51,196 nt of DNA from an uncultured Bacteroidota bacterium (GCA_903958045.1 CAJBRT010000094.1:1-51196), one strand, 5' to 3'. Positions 38,112 to 48,314 are shown, counted from the first letter of the stretch. Notes: generated by a model from the letters alone, not told the origin. A program made the numbers and translations.

Positions 38112-39602
38112 TTAGTTTAACTTACTGTGTTTGCGGCTGTATACAAAGTATACTACTAGGCCTAAAATCATCCATCCAAATGCTACTTTTAATGTTTGCG
38201 CATCAAGTGCAAAAATCATAGCCAAACATATCACAGCACCTAAAATTGGCACGAGTGGAACGAGTGGTGTTTTAAATGGTCTTTCCATTTCTGGAGACTT
38301 AACACGTAATATCCATATGCCCGCACTTACGAGTACGAAGGCAAATAAGGTACCAAAGGAAGTTAAATCACCGGCAACACTTCCAGGAACGAAAGCAGCA
38401 AAAGCGCCTACAAATATAAATAAGATCCAGTTGGATTTGTATGGCGTGCGGTATTTAGGGTGAAGGTCAGAGAATACTTTAGGTAATAAGCCATCGTTTG
38501 CCATAGAGAAGAACACACGAGATTGACCCATTAACATCACAAGAATTACCGAGCTAAAGCCCGCTAAAATGGCAACGGTAACAGCTGTTGCCAACCATCC
38601 GTAGCCAGTCATGTAATTTGAAATAGCATACGCAACAGATGCTTCACGACCTTTTAAAGGGTCTACAAAATCTTTCCAGTTTGCAACACCTGTTAATACG
38701 TGACCAAATAAAATGTATAAAATGGTACATACCACTAGTGATCCTAAAATACCGATAGGCATATCTCTTTTAGGATTCTTTGCTTCTTGTGCAGCAGTAG
38801 ATACTGCATCAAAACCAATAAAGGCAAAAAACACAATAGCGGCACCGCCTAATACACCACCCCAGCCGTGTTTAAACACACCTGAGTAATCAGCAACTAT
38901 TTTACCTGACGCATCCAATAATGGAGGTTGATTAGCAGGAATAAAATAAGGCGTATGGTTTTCAGGTTTAATAAACTGCCAACCTAAAACGATAAAAATA
39001 ATTACAATTGCTACTTTAACAAAAACGATAATCGCATTAACGATTGCAGATTCTTGCGTTCCTTTAATAAGTAAAAGCGTAAGTAGTAACAAAATCACTA
39101 AAGAGGGAGCATTCATGATACCATGGTGAATGACACCTGCGGTATCTGTAACACTTTCAAAGGGGGAGTGACTCCACTCATAAGGTATGCCTCCTCCTAG
39201 CAGCTTGTTTAAATATTCGCTCCACGCAATAGAAACAGTTGCTGCTCCTAATGCATATTCCATAATTAAAGCCCAACCAATAATCCAGGCAACCGTTTCT
39301 CCCATGGTAACATAAGAGTAGGCATAAGCACTACCTGAAATAGGAATCATGGCAGCAAATTCTGCGTAACATAAACCTGCAAAAGCACAACCAATGGCTG
39401 CTATAATAAATGATAATGTAACGGCTGGTCCCGCAGCTTGTCCAGCAGCGGCTGCTGTTCTTACAAATAAACCTGCTCCAATAATAGCACCAACGCCTAA
39501 GGCAACAAGGTTACCTGCACCTAACGTGCGTTTAAGGCCCTTACCACCATCTTCTGCTTGTGCTAACATGACTGATAAATCCTTTTTTCTGAATAAACTC
39601 AT
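38112..39602 (-). CDS. APC family amino acid permease (cationic amino acid transporter-like)
   Basis: 496 aa; LGAGNLVALGVGAIIGAGLFVRTAAAAGQAAGPAVTLSFIIAAIGCAFAGLCYAEFAAMIPISGSAYAYSYVTMGE. Confidence 0.94.
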   Translation of the reverse strand: MSLFRKKDLSVMLAQAEDGGKGLKRTLGAGNLVALGVGAIIGAGLFVRTAAAAGQAAGPAVTLSFIIAAIGCAFAGLCYAEFAAMIPISGSAYAYSYVTMGETVAWIIGWALIMEYALGAATVSIAWSEYLNKLLGGGIPYEWSHSPFESVTDTAGVIHHGIMNAPSLVILLLLTLLLIKGTQESAIVNAIIVFVKVAIVIIFIVLGWQFIKPENHTPYFIPANQPPLLDASGKIVADYSGVFKHGWGGVLGGAAIVFFAFIGFDAVSTAAQEAKNPKRDMPIGILGSLVVCTILYILFGHVLTGVANWKDFVDPLKGREASVAYAISNYMTGYGWLATAVTVAILAGFSSVILVMLMGQSRVFFSMANDGLLPKVFSDLHPKYRTPYKSNWILFIFVGAFAAFVPGSVAGDLTSFGTLFAFVLVSAGIWILRVKSPEMERPFKTPLVPLVPILGAVICLAMIFALDAQTLKVAFGWMILGLVVYFVYSRKHSKLN

Positions 39603-39747
39603 AATTTTTTGGTTTGATTTCTAATCAATTGATATCGAAAAATAGTACTTTTTTCTCAAAATCACCCTTGTTTTTTACAAAAATCACGAACCGGGCACCT
39701 GCCTTTTTTTAGGAGTTAAGTCTTATATTGCAACACTTATATACCTT

Positions 39748-41001
39748 ATGAAAAAATCTAATAAATTAACCCTCTACATTGTCATTGCAATGATTGCTGG
39801 GGTCATTCTTGGTTATTTTGTGCATCAAAATAGCGAGCCTGCGTTTATTCAATCTTTCTCAAAAAATTTAAAGCTACTTACTACCATATTTTTAAGGCTG
39901 GTTCAAATGATTATTGCGCCGCTTGTGTTTTCTACCCTTGTTGTGGGTATTGCCAAACTCGGCGATTTAAAAACGGTAGGACGTGTAGGCGGAAAAGCGT
40001 TATTGTGGTTTTTGACGGCTTCACTTGTTAGTTTATTGATTGGGCTTGTGCTGGTAAATATATTTAAGCCAGGTGCTGGTATTAATTTAAGCAATGCTGA
40101 TATGAGTGGTGCACAAGATCTGGTGGGTAAAACGCAGGAGTTTAGCATTCAAAAATTCATAGAACACGTATTTCCAAAAAGCGTTATTGACGCTATGGCC
40201 AATAACGAAATTTTGCAACTTGTTATATTCAGTATCTTTTTTGGTGTGGCCACCGCCTCGATGGGTGAAAAAGCAACGGTTGTGGTTAAAGCACTAGACG
40301 CTGTTGCGCACGTAATTTTAAAGATGGTGGGCTATGTGATGAATTTTGCACCAGTGGGTGTGTTTGGTGCCATTGCCGCAGTGATTGCCACCAAAGGACT
40401 TGACGTATTTGTTTTTTACGGAAAATATTTACTCTATTTTATTATGGGTATCGCTACATTATGGGCGGTGCTTTTATTGGTTGGCTTTTTAATTTTAGGC
40501 AAGCGTTTGCCAGGATTATTAAAAGCAATTTTCCCGCCGCTTATTATTGCATTTAGTACCACTAGTAGCGAAGCGGTGTTTCCTAAACTTACCGAAGAGC
40601 TGGAAAAATTTGGTTGTAAAGACAAAATTGTTTCTTTCATTTTACCGCTTGGTTATTCCTTTAATTTAGATGGCAGTATGATGTATATGACATTTGCAAG
40701 TTTGGCCATCGCGCAGGCATATGGTATTCATATTGATATTGGTACGCAGCTTACGATGCTTTTGGTGCTCATGCTTACGAGTAAGGGTATTGCAGGCGTG
40801 CCGCGCGCATCACTGGTGGTTGTAACTGCTACTTGTGCGATGTTTAATATTCCGCCAGAAGGGATTGCGCTTATTTTGCCAATCGATCATTTTTGTGATA
40901 TGTTTAGAACCGCTACCAATGTACTTGGCAATGCGCTTGCAACAAGTGCAGTTAGTAAGTGGGAAGGTTCATTAGAAAATCCAACAGAAGTTGCCGTGTA
41001 A
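39748..41001 (+). CDS. dicarboxylate/amino acid:cation symporter (SLC1/DAACS family)
   Basis: 417 aa; LRLVQMIIAPLVFSTLVVGIAKLGD, AFSTTSSEAVFPKL, LPLGYSFNLDGSMMYMTFASLAIAQAYG, LTSKGIAGVPRAS. Confidence 0.95.
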   Translation: MKKSNKLTLYIVIAMIAGVILGYFVHQNSEPAFIQSFSKNLKLLTTIFLRLVQMIIAPLVFSTLVVGIAKLGDLKTVGRVGGKALLWFLTASLVSLLIGLVLVNIFKPGAGINLSNADMSGAQDLVGKTQEFSIQKFIEHVFPKSVIDAMANNEILQLVIFSIFFGVATASMGEKATVVVKALDAVAHVILKMVGYVMNFAPVGVFGAIAAVIATKGLDVFVFYGKYLLYFIMGIATLWAVLLLVGFLILGKRLPGLLKAIFPPLIIAFSTTSSEAVFPKLTEELEKFGCKDKIVSFILPLGYSFNLDGSMMYMTFASLAIAQAYGIHIDIGTQLTMLLVLMLTSKGIAGVPRASLVVVTATCAMFNIPPEGIALILPIDHFCDMFRTATNVLGNALATSAVSKWEGSLENPTEVAV

Positions 41002-41022
41002 TTAAAAGATTAAAATATTACC

Positions 41023-41697
41023 ATGTTCTTATTAGAAGCTTTTCATTGGAGTCAATTATTACAACCACAGTTTTATATCGAACATGGTGGTCTTTGGCTT
41101 ATACTATTCGTTGTATTTGCAGAAACCGGACTCTTTGCAGGATTTTTTTTACCGGGCGATAGTTTACTTTTTGTAGCTGGTATTTATAGCACCAATTTAG
41201 CTGCTGAACTTTGGTCGACAGGCAATGAGTTTACTGATTTATTTTTACTCATGAGTCTTATTGCTGCCGCCGGTATTGCAGGTAACGCAACGGGTTATTG
41301 GTTTGGTAAAAAAGTAGGTCCTGCTATGTTTAATTGGAAAGAAAATTTATTGTTTAAAAGAAAATATTTAATTCAAGCCCAAGAATTCTATAATAAGCAT
41401 GGCGGTGGTGCCATCATTGTAGCTAGGTTTATTCCTATCATACGAACCTTTGCGCCCATTGTAGCCGGCATTGTAGGGATGGATCAAAAAAAGTTTGTCA
41501 GCTTTAATGTTATTGGATCTATTGCTTGGGTGTTTAGCATGTTGTTTTCTGGCCACTTTTTACAGAAATGGATTTTGAGTGAATTTGGCTTTGATTTAAA
41601 AAATCATTTGGAAATCATTGTACTCGGCATTGTATTTTTTACAACAGCTCCTGTTATCATCAAACTCTTTTTTGGAAAATCTAATAAAGCGTCATGA
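41023..41697 (+). CDS. DedA/SNARE-associated family membrane protein
   Basis: 224 aa; FAETGLFAGFFLPGDSLLFVAGIYS, NATGYWFGKKVGPAMF, ARFIPIIRTFAPIVAGIVGM. Confidence 0.93.
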   Translation: MFLLEAFHWSQLLQPQFYIEHGGLWLILFVVFAETGLFAGFFLPGDSLLFVAGIYSTNLAAELWSTGNEFTDLFLLMSLIAAAGIAGNATGYWFGKKVGPAMFNWKENLLFKRKYLIQAQEFYNKHGGGAIIVARFIPIIRTFAPIVAGIVGMDQKKFVSFNVIGSIAWVFSMLFSGHFLQKWILSEFGFDLKNHLEIIVLGIVFFTTAPVIIKLFFGKSNKAS

Positions 41698-42938
41698 CAC
41701 AACTCTCAGAAAAAAAGATTTCTATTTTTTCGCTTCCAGTAATTGTGGCAGCCCTAGGTTATTTTGTTGACATCTACGATTTGCTATTGTTTACGATTGT
41801 TAAAAAAACAAGTATGCTAGGTGTGGGTTCCACAGAAGCCACACTGCTAGTAGATAGCACGCGTGTTATCAATTGGCAAATGACCGGCCTTTTATTAGGC
41901 GGCATTATTTGGGGCGTGCTTGCCGATAAAAAAGGAAGATTGAGTGTACTTTTTGGTTCTATCATTTTATATTCTACCGCAAATTTCGCAACAGGTTTTG
42001 TAACTACTGTTGACCAGTACGCATGGGCTCGTTTTATTGGTGGCCTTGGACTTGCCGGTGAGCTAGGCGCAGGCATCACACTTGTGAGTGAACTGCTGCC
42101 AAAAAATAAGAGAGGTGTGGGAACTTCGCTTGTGGCGGGTATTGGGCTCTTTGGTGCAGTGGCCGCTTACTTTACGTATCAGTACACACAGGATTGGCGC
42201 CTTTGTTATAAAATTGGTGGCGTGCTAGGTATTTGCCTTTTACTGCTGCGTGTTAAAGTTGCAGAGTCGGGCATGTTTGCTACAGCAAAAGCTTCGGAAG
42301 TCGTAAAAGGAAATTTTTTCATGCTCCTTAATAATGGCAAGCGGTTTAAAAAATATTTTGTTGCGATTTTAATTGGACTACCTACCTGGTATGTGATTGG
42401 AATATTGCTCAACCAAAGTGATCGTTTTGGTAAAGCCATGTTTAATAGTACCACCATCGATTCTGGTAGAGCTATCATGTTTGGTTACGTGGGTATTGCC
42501 GTTGGTGATATTTTAATTGGACTAGTAAGTCAGTATTTTAAGAGTCGTAAAAAAGCGCTCCTTTTATTTTACGGCTTTACCCTTGTAGGCTTGATCTTTT
42601 ATTTTAGTGGATTGAATCGTTCAGATGCCAGCATGTATTTAATTGCTTTGTGGCTTGGGTTTAGTACTGGATTTTGGGCCATTTTTGTTACCATGGGTGC
42701 TGAGCAGTTTGGAACCAATTTGCGGGCAACGGCTGCTACGACTATCCCTAACATGGTTAGGGGTGCACTACCATTAATCAATATGTTGTTTTTAGATTTG
42801 TTTCAAAAATCTTGGCAGTGGTCCATTGTATATAGTGGTATCATTACGGGCATTATTGTCATGTGCGTAGCATTTACTGCATATGCTTTTACCGAAGAAA
42901 CCTTCCATAAAGATTTGGATTATATGGAACTAGACTAA
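41694..42938 (+). CDS. MFS transporter
   Basis: 414 aa; VAALGYFVDIYDLLLFTIV, WGVLADKKGRLSVLFGSI, GLGLAGELGAGITLVSELLPKNKRGVGTSLVAG. ATGA overlap with the dedA stop. Confidence 0.92.
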   Translation: MTQLSEKKISIFSLPVIVAALGYFVDIYDLLLFTIVKKTSMLGVGSTEATLLVDSTRVINWQMTGLLLGGIIWGVLADKKGRLSVLFGSIILYSTANFATGFVTTVDQYAWARFIGGLGLAGELGAGITLVSELLPKNKRGVGTSLVAGIGLFGAVAAYFTYQYTQDWRLCYKIGGVLGICLLLLRVKVAESGMFATAKASEVVKGNFFMLLNNGKRFKKYFVAILIGLPTWYVIGILLNQSDRFGKAMFNSTTIDSGRAIMFGYVGIAVGDILIGLVSQYFKSRKKALLLFYGFTLVGLIFYFSGLNRSDASMYLIALWLGFSTGFWAIFVTMGAEQFGTNLRATAATTIPNMVRGALPLINMLFLDLFQKSWQWSIVYSGIITGIIVMCVAFTAYAFTEETFHKDLDYMELD

Positions 42939-42952
42939 TTCAATATTCCCCA

Positions 42953-43963
42953 ATGAAATTTTTAGTAATCCGCTTTTCTTCTATTGGTGATATCGTTTTA
43001 ACAACGGCCGCTATTCGTTGTTTAAAACAACAAGTGCCGGATGCTGAAATACATTTTTTAACCAAAGAGAGTTTTAAAGCTGTTACCATTCATAATCCAT
43101 ACATATCGGAGTTTCATTATTTTCAGGATGATTTAAACGAAACTATTGCTGCATTGAAAGCGCAAAATTTTGATTGGATTATTGACCTTCATAAAAATTT
43201 TAGAACCTGGCGCATTAAAACAGCGCTTAAAGTACCCGCTTTAACCTATAAAAAATTAAGCCTTCATAAGTTCTTTTTAACTAAGCTTGGTATTAAAAAT
43301 AAAATCCCTTCGCGTCATATTGTAGATAGGTGTATCGATACACTCGCCCCACTGGGTGTCCAAAATGATGGTAAAGGCCTCGATTATTTTATTGCCGCTG
43401 AGGATCATATAAAAGCAGCCGATTTACCTACGGCGCATAGTGCCGGTTTTATAGCACTTGTTATGGGCGCTTCTTATGCAACCAAAAAATTGCCGCTTCT
43501 AAAACTACAGCAGCTTTGTAAAAAAATTAATTTTCCAATCGTGCTAGTGGGTGGACCAGAAGATGCCAAAGAAGGGGATGCAGTGGCTTCCATTGACCCC
43601 ATTAAAATTTACAATGCCTGCGGTAAGTTTAGTTTAAATGAATCGGCTAGTATTGTTCAAAAATCGATAGTGGTTATTTCTCATGATACAGGACTACAAT
43701 ACGTCGCTTGTGCCTTTAACAAGCCCGTGCTGGCCATTTGGGGCTCTACGTCTCCTATGTTACAGGTAGAGCCTTATTATGGCGAGGTGAGCCTTGCTGC
43801 AATGGGGTTAAGCATGCCACCGTATCAAAACTTTATAGTGCCGCATTTGACATGCCAGCCCTGTTCCAATTACGGCACAAAAAAATGCCCCAAAGGGCAT
43901 TTTAATTGTATGATGCTACAAGACACTACTGCGATTGCAGCAGCCGTAGAAAAATATTTATAA
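42953..43963 (+). CDS. glycosyltransferase family 9 (heptosyltransferase-like)
   Basis: 336 aa; MKFLVIRFSSIGDIVLTTAAIRCLKQQ, DWIIDLHKNFRT, VISHDTGLQYVACAFNKPVLAIWGSTSP, C-terminal cysteine motif CQPCSNYGTKKCPKGHFNCM. Confidence 0.93.
   Translation: MKFLVIRFSSIGDIVLTTAAIRCLKQQVPDAEIHFLTKESFKAVTIHNPYISEFHYFQDDLNETIAALKAQNFDWIIDLHKNFRTWRIKTALKVPALTYKKLSLHKFFLTKLGIKNKIPSRHIVDRCIDTLAPLGVQNDGKGLDYFIAAEDHIKAADLPTAHSAGFIALVMGASYATKKLPLLKLQQLCKKINFPIVLVGGPEDAKEGDAVASIDPIKIYNACGKFSLNESASIVQKSIVVISHDTGLQYVACAFNKPVLAIWGSTSPMLQVEPYYGEVSLAAMGLSMPPYQNFIVPHLTCQPCSNYGTKKCPKGHFNCMMLQDTTAIAAAVEKYL
43879..43903 (-). terminator. Likely mdh terminator embedded in the GT9 3' coding region
   Basis: AAAATGCCC (43882-43890) - CAAA - GGGCATTTT (43895-43903); A7 on the plus strand at 43879-43885 gives a T7 tract after the hairpin on the minus strand, ~55 nt beyond the mdh stop. 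Confidence 0.7.
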
Positions 43964-44887
43964 AGTTTTTAGAACGTCGTTCATGCTTCTAACAGCATCG
44001 GCGCTTTTGTTAAACGCTGCTTGCTCGCTTGCAGAAAGGTCCATGTCAACAATTTTTTCCCAGCCATTCTTGCCAATTACAACAGGAACGCCTAAGCAAA
44101 TGTCGTTTTGACCATATTCGCCATTTAGGCTTACGCAACAAGTAAATAATTTTTTCTCATCACGCACAATGCTTTCAACTAATGCAGCGCCAGCAGCACC
44201 TGGTGCATACCACGCAGATGTTCCTAATAATTTAGTGAGCGTTGCACCGCCAACCATGGTGTCAGCAATAATTTTTTCTTGTTGCTCTTCAGATAAAAAT
44301 TGAGTTACCGGAATACTATTCCATGTAGCATGCTTGATCAAAGGAATCATGGTAGTATCGCCATGACCACCCACAACAAGTGCGTTTAAATCGGCGGGGC
44401 TACAATCAAGTGCCGCGCTTAATTGATATTTGAAACGGGCGCTATCAAGTGTGCCGCCCATACCAATAATTCTGTTTTTAGGTAACCCGGTAGATTGTAA
44501 TGCCAAGTAGGTCATTGTATCCATTGGATTACTAATCACAATAATGATGGCGTTAGGAGAGTGCTTTAAAATATTTTCACAAACTCCTTTTACAATACCA
44601 GCGTTGGTGCCTATTAATTCTTCGCGGGTCATACCTGGTTTACGTGGTAAGCCAGATGTGATTACTACAACATCAGAGTTAGCTGTTTTAGTATAATCGT
44701 TGGTGCTACCAGAAATTCTAGTATCAAAACCAAGCAATGCAGCTGTTTGCATCATGTCTTGTGCTTTGCCTTCTGCAAAACCTTCTTTGATGTCTAATAA
44801 AACAAGTTCGCTTGCTAATTCTTTGCGCGCAATATTGTCTGCACAGGTTGCACCTACTGCTCCAGCGCCCACTACCGTAATTTTCAT
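43958..44887 (-). CDS. mdh: malate dehydrogenase
   Basis: ITVVGAGAVGATCADNIA, GLPRKPGMTREELIGTNAGI, SNPMDTMTYLA, GMGGTLDSARFKYQL, VVGGHGDTTMIPL. The ORF track start at 44893 is TTG; ATG at 44887. Confidence 0.95.
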   Translation of the reverse strand: MKITVVGAGAVGATCADNIARKELASELVLLDIKEGFAEGKAQDMMQTAALLGFDTRISGSTNDYTKTANSDVVVITSGLPRKPGMTREELIGTNAGIVKGVCENILKHSPNAIIIVISNPMDTMTYLALQSTGLPKNRIIGMGGTLDSARFKYQLSAALDCSPADLNALVVGGHGDTTMIPLIKHATWNSIPVTQFLSEEQQEKIIADTMVGGATLTKLLGTSAWYAPGAAGAALVESIVRDEKKLFTCCVSLNGEYGQNDICLGVPVVIGKNGWEKIVDMDLSASEQAAFNKSADAVRSMNDVLKTL

Positions 44888-44924
44888 ATACAATGTATTA
44901 AAAGGTGAATGTTATTTTCAGGCG

Positions 44925-44932
44925 CAAAGGTA
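44925..44932 (-). promoter_or_regulatory. Bacteroidota -7 box TACCTTTG upstream of mdh
   Basis: Minus strand TACCTTTG, exact TAnnTTTG match, ~37 nt before the mdh ATG. Confidence 0.5.
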
Positions 44933-44956
44933 CGTATAGAATACCATTATTATACC

Positions 44957-45475
44957 TTAATGCGTACCAATTAATTTGAGTAATTCAGGGATTTCAACCC
45001 CCATTTCATACGCTTTAACAAACTGTTTGCGGTTATCGTAAACGGCAACAAACGGGGTGTATTTTACCTGGTAATAAGAGGGGATGCTATACTGCTGGTC
45101 TTGACCGCATACCATATTTGGGCAGCCGATGAGTCCATATTTTTCGGAAAAGGCTTTTAGTTCCGGCATGCTTCTGCTGCCGGCCCAAACAAAATAAACA
45201 TGTTTAAGACTATCTATATTCTTAACCATTTCTGTGGCTTCGTGTTGACAATGTCCACAATCGGGGCTAAAATAAATGATGATGGTATATTTTGAAGCTG
45301 GAATATTGTTTTGTGTAAAATTTTTCCCATCAGCAAGCAGTAGGCTAAATGCTGGAATATTTTTGTTGGTTAAATAAGGGGCATCAGGTCTTACTGGGGT
45401 ATTGTCTTGTGCAGCTATCTGCGTAACAGCGCCCAAAAAAAGAAGGGCAACAAATACTAGGGTCAATTTTTTCAT
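44957..45475 (-). CDS. thioredoxin-like / TlpA-type secreted protein
   Basis: Signal peptide MKKLTLVFVALLFLGAVTQIAAQ; YFSPDCGHCQHEATEM (CxxC); ORF opens at 45502, but the ATG at 45475 gives a clean signal peptide. Confidence 0.88.
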   Translation of the reverse strand: MKKLTLVFVALLFLGAVTQIAAQDNTPVRPDAPYLTNKNIPAFSLLLADGKNFTQNNIPASKYTIIIYFSPDCGHCQHEATEMVKNIDSLKHVYFVWAGSRSMPELKAFSEKYGLIGCPNMVCGQDQQYSIPSYYQVKYTPFVAVYDNRKQFVKAYEMGVEIPELLKLIGTH

Positions 45476-45482
45476 TAGGGGG

Positions 45483-46262
45483 TTATTTTTTTGCTTGCTC
45501 ATCTTCTAACATACGCATTTGTTTGGCGTCTTGTAAAAATGAAGAAGCGAATATGAATTTATTGAGTAACTCATCTTTCGAATAAATAATATCCTGATTG
45601 GTGCCTTCCCACTGTTTTTTTCCTTGGTGCAAATACATGATATGCTCTCCAATTTCCATTACACTATTCATATCGTGGGTTACCACAATCGTGGTAATAT
45701 TAAATTCAGCAGTAATTTCTTGAATGAGTTTATCAATGACCATAGAGGTTTGCGGATCGAGACCAGAGTTAGGCTCATCGCAAAAAAGATATTTAGGATT
45801 GAGCACAATGGCGCGTGCAATCCCCACTCTTTTTTTCATACCTCCACTAATTTCAGAAGGGTACTTTTTATGAGCGTCTACTAAATTAACACGGTCTAGT
45901 ACTTCATCCACTCTTTTTTTCTTTTCGGCGAGGGTCCAATTGGTAAACATGTTAAGCGGGAATAAAACATTTTCTTCTACCGTCATAGAATCAAAAAGTG
46001 CAGTGCCCTGAAAGAGCATACCAATTTGCTGTCTTAATTCTTTGCGATCATTATTATCCATGAGCAGCATGTCTTTGCCGCCAAATAATATTTGTCCAAT
46101 TTCTGGTTTGAATAAACCCACCATGCATTTGGTAAGCACGGTTTTGCCGCTACCACTGGTTCCAATAATCAAATTGCATTTACCAGCAATCATTGTAGCA
46201 CTGATGTCTTCAATGATGCGTCTTTCTCCAAAACTTTTGCTGATATTTTTTAATTCAATCAT
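45483..46262 (-). CDS. ABC transporter ATP-binding protein (MlaF-like, phospholipid/organic solvent transport)
   Basis: 259 aa; GTSGSGKTVLTKCMVGL Walker A, SGGMKKRVGIARAI signature, LFCDEPNSGLDP Walker B, VVTHDMNSVMEIGEHIMYLHQGKKQWEG. Confidence 0.92.
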   Translation of the reverse strand: MIELKNISKSFGERRIIEDISATMIAGKCNLIIGTSGSGKTVLTKCMVGLFKPEIGQILFGGKDMLLMDNNDRKELRQQIGMLFQGTALFDSMTVEENVLFPLNMFTNWTLAEKKKRVDEVLDRVNLVDAHKKYPSEISGGMKKRVGIARAIVLNPKYLFCDEPNSGLDPQTSMVIDKLIQEITAEFNITTIVVTHDMNSVMEIGEHIMYLHQGKKQWEGTNQDIIYSKDELLNKFIFASSFLQDAKQMRMLEDEQAKK

Positions 46263-46283
46263 GGTAATTTTTGGGTACCGCTT

Positions 46284-47498
46284 TTATAAAACCTCAATCT
46301 GATTTCTGGTAAGGTCCTCAAAGGTATCTCTTTGTCTAATCAGTTTGGCTTCGCCATTGATAATCATTACCTCAGCAGGCTTATAGCGCGAGTTAAAATT
46401 GCTGGCCATTTCAAAGCCATAGGCGCCCGCATTTTCAAAAACAAGTAGGTCGCCTTCTGCTATCGTTGCTATTTGTCTGTCAGAAGCAAATGTATCTGTC
46501 TCGCAAATATTTCCTACTACGTCATAGGTTGCAAGAGGCCCGTTAGGGTTGGAAAGGTTTTTAATTTCGTGGTAAGCTTCGTACAGCATGGGTCTAATGA
46601 GATGGTTGAATCCGCTGTTAACGCCAGCAAAAGTGATGGTTGGGGTTTGTTTGAGTACGTTTACTTCTGTAATAAAATATCCAGCCTTGCTTACCATATA
46701 TTTTCCTGGTTCAAACCACAATTCAAAACTGCGTGCATACGTGCTTTGTAGTTTTTCTTGAAACTTTTTAATTTCAGTCGCTAGTTCAGAAATATTAGTA
46801 GAGGGATCCCCTGCTTTGTAAGGCACTTTAAATCCGCCGCCTAAATCTAAAAACTGCAACTGCGGAAATTTAGGAACCAAATCAAAAAATACGTCTGTTA
46901 CTTTCATAAAAACAGACACGTCTTTAATTTCACTACCGGTATGAATATGTAGTCCAGCAATGTTAATTTGATGGGCATGGACGATGGCAAGTAACTCCTC
47001 AAGTTGTTCTAGCGGCACACCAAACTTGCTTTTATCATGACCCGTAGAGATTTTTAAATTGCCACCCGCCATAATATTTGGACGCAGTCTAATGCCAACA
47101 GGGTAGCTGCTACCATATTTTTTACCAAACTTTTCTAGATTGGATAAGCTATCGATGTTTACATGAATGCCCAGTGATACGGCTGTTTCGATTTCACTAA
47201 AATGAATTCCATTACTGGTATATAAAATATTTTTAGGCGCGTGTCCAGCTTTGATAGCAAGGTGTGCTTCATTGATAGAACTACAATCAACAGCGCAGCC
47301 CATGTTAAGCATGAGCTTTAAAATATTTATATTGGTAAGGGCTTTACTCGCATAAAAGATTTTTACGGGTTGCCCTGCAAATGCAATGGTTAATGCACTG
47401 TACTGCGCCTCAATGTTTGCAGCATCATACACATAAAGCGGTGTGCCAAAACTGTTGGCTGCTGCAATTAGTTGTTCGTTGGAAAGTGAATGTGACAT
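46284..47498 (-). CDS. lysA: diaminopimelate decarboxylase
   Basis: 404 aa; IFYASKALTNINILKLM, GLHIHTGSEI, FLDLGGGFKVPYK, EPGKYMVSKAGYFITEVNVLKQ, CETDTFASDR, ENAGAYGFEMASNFNSR. Confidence 0.94.
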   Translation of the reverse strand: MSHSLSNEQLIAAANSFGTPLYVYDAANIEAQYSALTIAFAGQPVKIFYASKALTNINILKLMLNMGCAVDCSSINEAHLAIKAGHAPKNILYTSNGIHFSEIETAVSLGIHVNIDSLSNLEKFGKKYGSSYPVGIRLRPNIMAGGNLKISTGHDKSKFGVPLEQLEELLAIVHAHQINIAGLHIHTGSEIKDVSVFMKVTDVFFDLVPKFPQLQFLDLGGGFKVPYKAGDPSTNISELATEIKKFQEKLQSTYARSFELWFEPGKYMVSKAGYFITEVNVLKQTPTITFAGVNSGFNHLIRPMLYEAYHEIKNLSNPNGPLATYDVVGNICETDTFASDRQIATIAEGDLLVFENAGAYGFEMASNFNSRYKPAEVMIINGEAKLIRQRDTFEDLTRNQIEVL

Positions 47499-47530
47499 AG
47501 GTCCACGAAGATAACACTTCGGGGCATTTA

Positions 47531-48298
47531 TTAGGCAGGGTCCTGATCTGAATTATCAGACTCGTTAAAGTTGCCATCATCTTCGGTGTCTAGCGTTTCA
47601 TTTTCGGCAGCGGCTAGTTCGTCGATAGGGTCTTCGTTAGAGGCTGTTTCGGTGTTAATGAGTAAGCTCTCTTCTTCAAAACCTGCTGTATTGGCAACAT
47701 TTTGATCGGTAAAGTCTTCAGGATTGATCATGGTACCTTCAATTAATTGCTCGGCTAGCACTTCTCTAATTTTAGGAAGGTCTTCTGGGCTGTTAATGCC
47801 AAAATAATCCATGAAAGTTTTAGAAGTCACATATAAAAGTGGTTTACCCGGCATGTTTTCACTGCGGCCACTAATTAAAATAAGTTCTTTCTCTAATAAT
47901 TTTTGAATGCTATAATCGGTGTTCACACCTCGAATAGATTCTATTTCACCTTTGGTAATAGGTTGCTTATAAGCAATGATAGCAAGTGTTTCAAGTGCAG
48001 CGTTGGAAAGACGCTTTAAAAACTTATCGCCATTCAGTTGCGCAATGGTTTGGTGGTAATCTTTTTTAGTTAAAAACTGCCAGCCACCGCCGCTCTCTCT
48101 TACTTCAAATGGATAAAATTCTGAATCATACTTTTCTTTGATTCCATTGACTGCTGCATCTACCTGATCAATACTAATGCGCTCTTCTAAAAAGCCAAAA
48201 GTATTGTTGATTAATTCAACAATATCAGGGGATGTAAGTGGTTTTTCACTTGCAAAAATGAGAACTTCTATATGAGGTATGATTTCACTAATCTCCAT
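47531..48298 (-). CDS. scpB: segregation and condensation protein B
   Basis: 255 aa; IEVLIFASEKPLTSPDIVELI, LSNAALETLAIIAYKQPITKGEIESIRGVNTDYSIQKLLEKELILISGRSENMPGKPLLYVTSKTFMDYFGI. Confidence 0.95.
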   Translation of the reverse strand: MEISEIIPHIEVLIFASEKPLTSPDIVELINNTFGFLEERISIDQVDAAVNGIKEKYDSEFYPFEVRESGGGWQFLTKKDYHQTIAQLNGDKFLKRLSNAALETLAIIAYKQPITKGEIESIRGVNTDYSIQKLLEKELILISGRSENMPGKPLLYVTSKTFMDYFGINSPEDLPKIREVLAEQLIEGTMINPEDFTDQNVANTAGFEEESLLINTETASNEDPIDELAAAENETLDTEDDGNFNESDNSDQDPA

Positions 48299-48314
48299 AA
48301 ACGGGTATTAAGGT

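Noticed and set aside
38131-38463. 110-aa ORF antisense to the amino acid permease
   Set aside because: Mirror of a hydrophobic-codon-rich membrane protein; no independent support.
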